Positions 1-5,653 of a stretch of 6,100 nucleotides of DNA are shown here, piece after piece; positions within the stretch are counted from its first letter, which is position 1; the number at the start of each line of letters is the position of its first letter. The notes below the pieces were generated by a model. The model did not search any database and was not told where the DNA came from. It worked only from the letters and a program-made list of their open reading frames with translations. The stretch lies in assembly GCA_903643055.1 (NCBI GenBank), contig CAHJWV010000044.1:1-6100 (forward strand), written 5' to 3'. The DNA comes from Burkholderiales bacterium (GTDB lineage: Bacteria > Pseudomonadota > Gammaproteobacteria > Burkholderiales > Burkholderiaceae). The position numbers and the translations under genes are program-made.

Positions 1-271
1 TGCCAAGACGGCACCACCGAGTTTGATGCCCCAGCCAATGCCAGTTGCCTTCGCGCCAACCGGCTGACTGACGACCCGGCGCAGCAAGCCATGCGATGGC
101 GCCAGACTGAAAATGCCGGTCGGCCCAGGCAACTACCCCGTGAACACGTACCATCGCAGCCATCTTCGGTGCTTGGCGTACGGATTGCCCGGCCGCGAGC
201 TTTCGTCAACACAACCTCGCCCTCGCTGATGCCGGTCCCCCGGCGCAGCTCAACCACGAGCAAAGCGAGAA

Positions 272-330
272 GTGATCACCCCAAAATGGAAGAGCGACAC
301 ATCTGCGAAATGCGTCGCCTGGGGTATCAC
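272..330. repeat. Imperfect inverted repeat
   Basis: GTGATCACCCCA (272-283) pairs with TGGGGTATCAC (320-330), with one bulged base and a 36-base loop. The left arm also contains the 8-bp palindrome GTGATCAC (272-279). The repeat lies about 50 bases beyond the stop codon of the minus-strand mannanase gene. No T-run follows on that strand, so it is a poor terminator candidate. Its role is unknown and it may be chance. Confidence 0.3.
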
Positions 331-361
331 CGGATAAGCAACTCGACGGATGCATACCGTA

Positions 362-374
362 TGTGAATGCCGCC
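362..374. repeat. 13-bp direct repeat, copy 1 (just past the mannanase stop)
   Basis: TGTGAATGCCGCC here is identical to 776-788. This copy starts 4 bases beyond the TAG stop (378-380) of the mannanase gene on the minus strand. Read on past the stop in the same frame it gives Phe-Gly-Gly-Ile-His, which echoes the Gly-Gly-Ile-His at the start of the lectin module. It may be the remnant of a second lectin copy. Confidence 0.5.
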
Positions 375-377
375 GAA

Positions 378-1901
378 CTATTTTAACAACCAGCGTTGCT
401 GGTCGCCGCCATGCCAACCCCATTGAATCAACGTGGTGCCGTTGGCTGTCGAACTAGAGTTATCCAAAGCACCACTGGTGGCCTTGTTCCAGATCTTGTA
501 GCTACCATCGGCCTGCTGATCCACCCACCAGCGCTGGTTGTCATTCCGGTTTGATGTCCATTGAACCAATGCCGTACCATTGGCCGAATTGCCAGCAGGA
601 ACGTCTAATGCTTTAAAGCTGGACAAGCTGACGATGTTCCAGGAAGTATCTTCGTTCTGAGTAAAAAGCCATTTTTGGTTTTGCCCATAGTTCAAGCCCC
701 ATTGAATGGCCGCTGCGCCGTCATTATTCTGGCCGCCGTTGTCGATCGCAATGCCGCTTTGCTTACTCACAATCGTGTGAATGCCGCCAATGGCGTTTGG
801 CTTTGAAGTTGGCGTGAATTGCAGCCAAGCCACAGCGCTCGCAAATTTGCTGGTCACCAAGCTGTCGTCGCTTGGCGTTTGCTCCGCCCAACCATTCCAG
901 GTGATATTGTAATCGTTACGGCGGTGATTCCAAATGGCGTCAGCGTTTTGTACCATCCACGGGTAATAGGTATCCCATTGACGAGTGTCGTTTACGTAAT
1001 GGCCAAGGCCACGGGCCATTTCATCGCCCCAAGTATTCAGATAGTCGGCGTTATTGCTGATGACGCCGTTGTTCGTCATGTGATTTCTGACATAATCAAC
1101 CGATTTCTTGGCGTCATTGTAATATCGAACATTGCCGGTCGTCAGATACAGAAGGTGCGCAAAATCTACAAAGGTACCTTGGTTATAAACAGCCGAACCT
1201 TTGTCGACGAAATTGTTGCGGTCGATGGTGGAATAAACTTGGCCACTATTGGTATCGTAAATGCGAGTCACGACCCAGTCATATATCTGGGTAGCGCGAT
1301 CCAGATACCAGCGATCATGGGTGCTTTGATAAAGCATCACGGCCACTTTGCCCAAGCTGTCGTTGGATAACGCTGCTTTGTTGATCGCCCCGCCGGCAGG
1401 AGTTTTCTCGGGCTGTTGTTCCCAGATTCCGCCGCCGTTGTATTGGGTGTCCCAGCCGCGGGCCCAAGCCATGTCGAAGCCGTATTTGGCAGCCGTCAGG
1501 AATTCCGGCGTCCCCGTCATCTGATAGCCGCGTATCAACGCCAGCGAAAACCATCCGATGTCATCGTTCCAGCCGTCCCAAGCCCACGGCGTCGGCATGT
1601 CCTTCAACCATGTCTTGCAGAGTTCGTTGACGAGATTCTTGTGCTCAGGGCGGCCTGTGCGCTCATAGACGTCTTGGATCGCGAGGATGTCCAGCGAGGC
1701 AACCCAGCCACCATCGACCTTGTTGTTGTTTTCGATCGCATTCCGGAAATAAGTCTTCCCACCGGAATTGACCATGAAGGCCCGCTTGAAGCCCTCGAAC
1801 GAAAGATCTGCGCGTTCATTCGCCGCGATGGCAAAAGGGCCCGTGGCCATCAGAATGGCCGCGGTTAGTAATTTCAAATGCTGCATGCGATGTGTGCTCA
1901 T
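378..1901 (-). CDS. Secreted glycoside hydrolase family 76 (alpha-1,6-mannanase type) with C-terminal ricin-type lectin domain
   Basis: This 507-residue protein probably hydrolyses alpha-1,6-linked mannan outside the cytoplasm. The start at 1901 is chosen because GGAG lies 6 bases upstream and a signal peptide follows: basic start, hydrophobic LLTAAILMATGPFA, cleavage near Ala-Ile-Ala at about residue 26. An upstream in-frame start at 1985 would put a charged extension before the signal. Residues 30-362 match GH76, including WNDDIGWF with the adjacent Asp pair D113-D114; in characterised GH76 enzymes this pair is catalytic. GGGIW (156-160) is a further family-like motif. Residues 371-507 form a beta-trefoil (CBM13/ricin-B type) with three repeats carrying QKW (409-411), QRW (456-458) and QRW (502-504), likely for sugar binding. 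GC is about 43-50% in sampled lines, against about 65% in the flanks, suggesting horizontal acquisition. Endo activity and exact substrate are inferred. Confidence 0.95.
   Translation of the reverse strand: MSTHRMQHLKLLTAAILMATGPFAIAANERADLSFEGFKRAFMVNSGGKTYFRNAIENNNKVDGGWVASLDILAIQDVYERTGRPEHKNLVNELCKTWLKDMPTPWAWDGWNDDIGWFSLALIRGYQMTGTPEFLTAAKYGFDMAWARGWDTQYNGGGIWEQQPEKTPAGGAINKAALSNDSLGKVAVMLYQSTHDRWYLDRATQIYDWVVTRIYDTNSGQVYSTIDRNNFVDKGSAVYNQGTFVDFAHLLYLTTGNVRYYNDAKKSVDYVRNHMTNNGVISNNADYLNTWGDEMARGLGHYVNDTRQWDTYYPWMVQNADAIWNHRRNDYNITWNGWAEQTPSDDSLVTSKFASAVAWLQFTPTSKPNAIGGIHTIVSKQSGIAIDNGGQNNDGAAAIQWGLNYGQNQKWLFTQNEDTSWNIVSLSSFKALDVPAGNSANGTALVQWTSNRNDNQRWWVDQQADGSYKIWNKATSGALDNSSSTANGTTLIQWGWHGGDQQRWLLK
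776..788. repeat. 13-bp direct repeat, copy 2 (lectin module start)
   Basis: This is identical to 362-374. It encodes Gly-Gly-Ile-His-Thr on the minus strand, at the junction between the linker after the catalytic domain and the lectin domain. The two copies are 414 bases apart, exactly 138 codons. Recombination between them would delete the lectin in frame. Confidence 0.5.
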
Positions 1902-1907
1902 GTTGTT

Positions 1908-1911
1908 CTCC
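1908..1911 (-). promoter_or_regulatory. Ribosome binding site of the mannanase gene
   Basis: GGAG on the minus strand (CTCC on the plus strand) lies 6 bases upstream of the ATG at 1901-1899. It is the reason for choosing this start over the in-frame candidates at 1985 and 1886. Confidence 0.7.
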
Positions 1912-1947
1912 AGAGATAACAGGTCAAGGTCAGATTGACAGCGGGGA

Positions 1948-1975
1948 AAAGTAAAACGATTTCGTTCGTGATCAA
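1948..1975 (-). promoter_or_regulatory. Candidate promoter with an operator-like inverted repeat
   Basis: On the minus strand TTGATC (1975-1970) and TACTTT (1953-1948) are spaced by 16 bases, a loose sigma-70-type arrangement that would give a leader of about 40 bases. The spacer holds the 12-bp inverted repeat AACGA-TT-TCGTT (1955-1966). Such a repeat between the -35 and -10 boxes is a typical place for a repressor operator. Both boxes are weak matches and no regulator for it is seen in the window. Confidence 0.25.
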
Positions 1976-2369
1976 AAAAGATCATCCTTCGAATGAAAAA
2001 TGGAATTGCGCCAAAGCGGAGATGTAAAAAGCTGTCTGCTCCTATACCATCTGGAATTAGGCCGGTTCCCGTTGAAATTCAAACTCCTGTTTAACCAACA
2101 AAAATAGTGTAGGCCGCCATTGGATTCAGCGAAGGCTTTGCATATGTAAGTCGACGAAAAAGCCTCCCTGATTCAAATTGTCCCAAATTCAAAAGAGTGT
2201 GAGGGGTTGTTTCGGAGTCAAAATTGATATCGTTGTTCTGGATTTCATGCATACGTGTCAGACACTCCTGGGGCAATTTGCAAGTATTAATAACCCGAGG
2301 TTCGGACTCAATATCGTCACCTGCAGAGGTCGAATCAGGAAGAAGAGTTGAGCTCTCTTCAACGCTGCA

Positions 2370-2561
2370 ATGCAAATCGCGTTTCGCCAGACGATTGAGG
2401 CCAGCGCACTGAACCTCGCCTACAGCCGCCCCTCGGCCTTCATCGGCATGTTTCGGCGAATCATGGGCACGATGCCGGACGGGTATCGCAAGGACCGCCG
2501 CTTGGCCATGCGGCCTCACTGGCAAGCGGCGCGACCAGCACAGCCACCTCGGCCTCATTAG
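2370..2561 (+). pseudogene. C-terminal remnant of an AraC-family transcriptional regulator
   Basis: Between 2406 and 2489 the plus strand encodes ALNLAYSRPSAFIGMFRR followed by IMGTMPDGYR. This matches the last helix-turn-helix of AraC/XylS regulators, where the usual pattern is a GYxSPSAF-hxxFRRxhGxxPxxYR type signature. The rest of the protein is missing: the same frame meets a stop at 2349-2351, only about 55 bases upstream of the match, and no effector-binding domain or first helix-turn-helix is visible in any frame. After the match the frame runs on with a Pro/Arg-rich tail to TAG at 2559-2561. The break coincides with the change from low to high GC, so the 5' part was probably lost when the mannanase block arrived or in later rearrangement. 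It is very unlikely to be functional. The exact 5' limit is uncertain. Confidence 0.6.
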
Positions 2562-2723
2562 CCAACAGCTGCCATCGATGCACTGCGTTAGCCGATCCAT
2601 CAGATCTTCGTGCCTATCATTCTGCCGGCCCCGGCCCCGTAGGCGTCGTCACCACAACATAACCCCGCTTGGACTCGCCACCCACTTGTTGAAGCCGAAG
2701 CGCAGTCGCCACAAGCACGGCAC

Positions 2724-2751
2724 TTGAAACTGCGTGATCTTGCGCGATGAT
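2724..2751 (+). promoter_or_regulatory. Candidate promoter of the DUF885 gene
   Basis: TTGAAA (2724-2729, 5 of 6 to the -35 consensus) and GATGAT (2746-2751, 4 of 6 to the -10 consensus) are 16 bases apart. Transcription would start near 2758, about 37 bases before the chosen ATG at 2795. If real, it places the upstream in-frame ATG at 2747 inside the -10 box and so excludes it as a start. Confidence 0.25.
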
Positions 2752-2794
2752 CGACCCCCGCCTTGTTGGCACCCACTTGCGTCAGGTTGGTTCA

Positions 2795-4630
2795 ATGCCC
2801 AAAACCTTCTTCAAATCTGTCGGTGCGTTGTTCGTCGTTGCGCTGCTGCTGGCATCGGCGCTTGCGGTCAATCTGATCTGGTTCCGACCGCTCAGCCTCA
2901 ACCTCTTCTACGAAAAAATCTTCATCCAGTCGCTGTTGGACAACCCGGAATCGCTGACCTCCGTTGGCGTGGCTGAACAGTTTGGCTACCGCAGCCACAA
3001 CGCTCACCTAGATGACGTCTCGCCGGCCAAGACCGAGCGTGACCTGGTGACCTGGCGGCAGAACCTCGAAGACCTGAGGGCTTATGACTTCGAGCGGCAA
3101 TCAACGCAGCAACAGCTCTCGACCCGCGTGTTGACCTGGTACATCGACAGCATGCTCGAAGGGGAGCGATTCAGATTCCACGACTATCCGGTCAACCAGC
3201 TGTTCGGCATTCAAAGCCAGACGCCCGAGTTCTTGATTGAACAGCATCGCATCACCGATCGGCGTGGCGCAGAAGACTATCTGGCACGCCTCGGCGAGAT
3301 CGACCGCAAGTTCAACCAGACGCTGGAAGCGCTTGCGGTGCGGGAGCAAAAAGGCATCGTGCCGCCGCGCTTCGTGATCGAACGGGTGTTGGCCGAGATG
3401 AAGAGCTTCGCGGGCAAGCCGATCCCCGAGAACCCGCTCTATCAACACTTCACCCGCCGGCTGGATGCACTCGAGGGCCTGGCCCCGACCGACAAGCAGG
3501 CATTGATCGCCCGCTGCAGCCAGTTGATGGAGGCCGGCGTCGTGCCGGCGTACCGCAAGCTGATCGCGTTCTTTGAAGACCAATTGCCCCGCGCGAGCAC
3601 CGATGACGGCGTGTGGAAGCTGCCCGATGGCGATGCTTATTACGCCTACCGCCTGCGCAGCGAGACCACGACCTCGATGACGCCGCAACAAGTGCATGAA
3701 CTCGGCCTGTCGGAAGTCGCTCGCATCGAAGGCGAGATGGCCACCATCCTCAGCGAACAAAAGCTGCTGCAGCCCGGCGAGTCACCGGCCCAGGCCCTCT
3801 CGCGGTTGGGCAATGACCCGCGCTTTCTGTATCCCGACACGGCCGAAGGCCGGCAGGCGGCGCTGGCCGATTACACGAAGATGATCGAAGACCAGCTCGC
3901 GCGCTCACGCAGCGTCATCGGCTTGATCCCGAAGGCGCCGATCGAAGTGCGTCGGGTCGCCGAGTTCAAGGAAAAGACATCGCCCGGCGCGTACTACAGC
4001 CCACCTGCGCTCGATGCATCGCGCCCCGGCGTTTTCTACGCCAACCTGCGCGACATGAAGGAAATGCCGAAATTCGGCATGCGCACGCTGTCGATCCACG
4101 AAGGCGTGCCGGGCCACCATTTCCAGATCGCGCTGGCGCAGGAGCAGGCCGACATGCCGATGTTCCGCAAGGTGCTGTCATTCACGGCCTACGTCGAAGG
4201 TTGGGCGCTTTATGCCGAATGGCTGGGCACCGAGCTCGGTGTCTACAAGGATGATCCGCTCGGCAACCTCGGCCGCCTGCAAGGCGAGATGTTCCGTGCG
4301 GTGCGGCTGGTGGTGGACACCGGCATCCATTTCAAACGCTGGCCGCGCGAGAAGGCCATTGCCTACATGCTGGACAAGACCGGCATGGCCGAAGCCGATG
4401 TGGTCTCCGAAATCGAGCGCTACATTGTCGACCCCGGCCAGGCCTGCGCCTACAAGCTGGGCATGCTGGGCATCCAGGCCGCACGCGAGCGGGCACAGAA
4501 GGCACTCGGCATGCGCTTCGACGCGCAAGCCGAGAAAGACTTTCATGACGTCATCTTGCGCGGTGGCGCGCTGCCGCTGGAGATCTTGCAAGAGCAAGTG
4601 GACGACTGGATCAAATCGCGTGCGATGTGA
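2795..4630 (+). CDS. DUF885 family protein, predicted membrane-anchored zinc metallopeptidase-like
   Basis: The 611-residue product begins with a short basic stretch and a hydrophobic segment at residues 9-30, which I read as a signal anchor placing the rest in the periplasm. A cleaved signal peptide is also possible; there is no lipobox cysteine. Most of the remainder matches DUF885 (PF05960), including HEGVPGHH at residues 435-442 and VEGWALYAEW around E468-E475. DUF885 is grouped with gluzincin-like metallopeptidases, so H435, E436, a His of the HH pair and a downstream Glu are plausible metal or catalytic residues. Activity and substrate are not established for most members. The start at 2795 has AGG 8 bases upstream. 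The in-frame ATG at 2747 lacks such a site and would put a polar extension before the membrane segment. GC is high (68% in one sampled line). It is convergent with the next gene. Confidence 0.92.
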   Translation: MPKTFFKSVGALFVVALLLASALAVNLIWFRPLSLNLFYEKIFIQSLLDNPESLTSVGVAEQFGYRSHNAHLDDVSPAKTERDLVTWRQNLEDLRAYDFERQSTQQQLSTRVLTWYIDSMLEGERFRFHDYPVNQLFGIQSQTPEFLIEQHRITDRRGAEDYLARLGEIDRKFNQTLEALAVREQKGIVPPRFVIERVLAEMKSFAGKPIPENPLYQHFTRRLDALEGLAPTDKQALIARCSQLMEAGVVPAYRKLIAFFEDQLPRASTDDGVWKLPDGDAYYAYRLRSETTTSMTPQQVHELGLSEVARIEGEMATILSEQKLLQPGESPAQALSRLGNDPRFLYPDTAEGRQAALADYTKMIEDQLARSRSVIGLIPKAPIEVRRVAEFKEKTSPGAYYSPPALDASRPGVFYANLRDMKEMPKFGMRTLSIHEGVPGHHFQIALAQEQADMPMFRKVLSFTAYVEGWALYAEWLGTELGVYKDDPLGNLGRLQGEMFRAVRLVVDTGIHFKRWPREKAIAYMLDKTGMAEADVVSEIERYIVDPGQACAYKLGMLGIQAARERAQKALGMRFDAQAEKDFHDVILRGGALPLEILQEQVDDWIKSRAM

Positions 4631-4640
4631 ACGGCGCCGC

Positions 4641-4662
4641 CTTGGTTCGAGGCCGAACCAAG
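4641..4662. terminator. Candidate bidirectional terminator hairpin between convergent genes
   Basis: CTTGGTTCG (4641-4649) and CGAACCAAG (4654-4662) form a perfect 9-bp stem with a 4-base loop, 10 bases after the DUF885 stop. It lies between that gene and the convergent gene ending at 4755. No T-run follows on either strand, so intrinsic termination is unproven, but its position fits a 3'-end structure. Confidence 0.4.
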
Positions 4663-4754
4663 TCAGTCACCCAAGTCATCGCCGAAGCAGCCGGCAAAGT
4701 GGCGGTTCAGGCTGCGGCCAGCGCGATGGCAAACGCCACCGGCGCAAGCAGCCC

Positions 4755-5447
4755 TCAGCGTCTGCGCTGCGCCACCCTCACCGCGTTCAGCCCATCCGAC
4801 AGGCTGAACTCGAAGCGGCCACCGGCCGGCAGGGAGGCAGTAGGCAGCTTCGCACTGCCGCCTTCCAGATCGACGCCGAGCACCGAGCGGCTTTCACCCA
4901 CGTGGGTGACGGTGAGATAACGGTAAGCGTTGTGATTCCAGCTCAGTTGCAGTACCCCCTTTTTCTCTTTGACCTGCACAGGCGACTTCGGCAACACGCT
5001 GGCAGCCATCGCATGCGCTTCGGTTCGCATCAGCACCCGATCGCCGTTCAGGATCGACAGGCTGAAGATCGGGCCGGGGTGCGGGATGGTGAAACCGAAG
5101 TGCTGCTCCGCAGGCAAGTGATCGATCTGACGCGGCGCAAAGCGATAGTCGAGCAAACCTCGCGCCGTCACGATGCGCAGCAGATAAGGCCCGGCTTCAG
5201 GCGCACGGGCCTGGCCCCAGCTGGCCTTGAGCGGCGTCAACTCCGCCTTATCGGCACCCCAAATCTGCCCGCTGATCAAAAGCAGCTCTTGCGGCGCAGC
5301 AACCGCGCTGGAGGCGTCCGGCGCCTGCCCACCGGTCGCCAGAGATACCGCCACCGCAGCGGCAGCGAGGGGCGGGGCCGAGGCCTGCGCCACCACCGGT
5401 GGGTTCTGCGCAGGGGCAGATGGCATGTCAGCGTTGAAATTCATCAT
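4755..5447 (-). CDS. Hypothetical protein with beta-rich C-terminal modules, function unknown
   Basis: The 230-residue product is not one I can assign to a named family. Residues 1-52 are rich in Ala, Pro and Val with one mildly hydrophobic patch (PPLAAAAVAVSLATGG) but no basic start, so a normal signal peptide is not evident. Residues about 55-130 and 145-225 look like two beta-strand-rich domains. The second ends in RFEFSLSDGLNAVRV and contains LSWNHNAYRYLTVTHVG. From memory, similar stretches occur at the C-terminus of larger secreted proteins of Burkholderiales, possibly peptidases; that is a weak inference. No catalytic motif is visible. The start at 5447 has GGAG 10 bases upstream and is followed by a second ATG. 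A GTG at 5471 is the only other in-frame option before a stop at 5496-5498. It is divergent from the HAD gene and convergent with the DUF885 gene. Confidence 0.8.
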   Translation of the reverse strand: MMNFNADMPSAPAQNPPVVAQASAPPLAAAAVAVSLATGGQAPDASSAVAAPQELLLISGQIWGADKAELTPLKASWGQARAPEAGPYLLRIVTARGLLDYRFAPRQIDHLPAEQHFGFTIPHPGPIFSLSILNGDRVLMRTEAHAMAASVLPKSPVQVKEKKGVLQLSWNHNAYRYLTVTHVGESRSVLGVDLEGGSAKLPTASLPAGGRFEFSLSDGLNAVRVAQRRR

Positions 5448-5471
5448 GAAAAGACAGCTCCATTCGGGCAC

Positions 5472-5486
5472 GGCCGAGCTTCGGCC
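5472..5486. repeat. Short inverted repeat in the divergent intergenic region
   Basis: GGCCGA and TCGGCC are separated by 3 bases, upstream of the minus-strand gene that starts at 5447. It could be part of a leader hairpin or chance in GC-rich DNA. Confidence 0.25.
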
Positions 5487-5525
5487 CCAGCCAGCTTATC
5501 GCGCGCTTCATTTCGGATGCCAACA

Positions 5526-5547
5526 GGAGCCGATCTCAGCCGGCTCC
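5526..5547. repeat. Inverted repeat in the divergent intergenic region
   Basis: GGAGCCG (5526-5532) and CGGCTCC (5541-5547) form a perfect 7-bp stem with an 8-base loop. It lies in the 206-base gap between the divergent starts at 5447 and 5654, where promoters for both genes should be. It could be a regulator site or a leader structure. I found no convincing sigma-70 boxes there. Confidence 0.3.
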
Positions 5548-5653
5548 GTGCCCCGCGGCGTGATCGGTGGGCGGTGTTGCATCTGCCCCATCCGCAGGCA
5601 ACTGAATATTTCATTCATCGGCCCGGTCAGTGACCACCCGTAAGCTGTTGCTC

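Larger units (their letters stand above)
1..377. other. GC-rich left flank with no recognisable gene
   Basis: One plus-strand frame stays open from the left edge to a TGA at 364-366. Its product is rich in Arg, Pro and Ser, has no domain I recognise and no convincing ribosome binding site, so I read it as a chance open frame in GC-rich DNA. The minus-strand frames are interrupted by stops. Sampled lines are about 55-68% GC, unlike the adjoining mannanase gene. It could be the decayed end of a neighbouring gene or of a mobile element, but nothing here proves either. It also serves as the 3' flank of the mannanase gene, and I see no clear terminator for that gene. Confidence 0.4.
1902..2369. 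other. Low-GC region upstream of the mannanase gene, no assured gene
   Basis: Sampled lines here are about 42-45% GC, like the mannanase gene and unlike the DNA to the right. The region contains the candidate mannanase promoter, the 11-bp palindrome TTGAAATTCAA (2072-2082), and a second copy of the word AAATTCAAA at 2185-2193. A minus-strand frame is open down to a stop at 2091-2093. Its most plausible start is ATG at 2252, with AGGAG 12 bases upstream, which would give a 53-residue peptide with no recognisable motif. I do not annotate it as a gene. GC content rises sharply near 2360-2400. Confidence 0.5.

Noticed and set aside
1..366. Left flank as the 3' end of a gene or an insertion sequence remnant
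   Set aside because: The open plus frame has implausible composition, minus frames carry stops, and I could not match any transposase motif. It is left unassigned.
819..1370. Plus-strand open frame of 183 codons
   Set aside because: It is antisense to the GH76 domain, with no recognisable motif and no convincing start site.
1902..1985. 28-residue N-terminal extension of the mannanase from an upstream start at 1985
   Set aside because: It would bury the signal peptide behind a charged stretch, and the GGAG at 1908-1911 fits the start at 1901.
2747..2794. 16-residue extension of the DUF885 protein from ATG 2747
   Set aside because: There is no ribosome binding site, and this ATG may fall in the promoter -10 box. 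The start at 2795 leads directly into the membrane segment.
2562..2794. Possible further gene or RNA between the AraC stub and the DUF885 gene
   Set aside because: No coding frame, tRNA-like fold or strong hairpin was seen. Two short similar words around CACCCACTTG (near 2689 and 2770) are too short to be meaningful.
3101..3760. Minus-strand open frame of 219 codons
   Set aside because: It is fully antisense to the DUF885 coding region, and the sense frame shows family motifs.
4631..4920. Plus-strand open frame after the DUF885 stop, Ala-rich
   Set aside because: The product is low-complexity and runs antisense into the convergent gene. It is not coding.
4212..5633. Long plus-strand open frame of about 473 codons across the end of the DUF885 gene and the antisense of the next gene
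   Set aside because: It overlaps two well-supported genes, is extremely rich in Arg, Pro and Ser, and has no domain. It is a frame shadow in GC-rich DNA.
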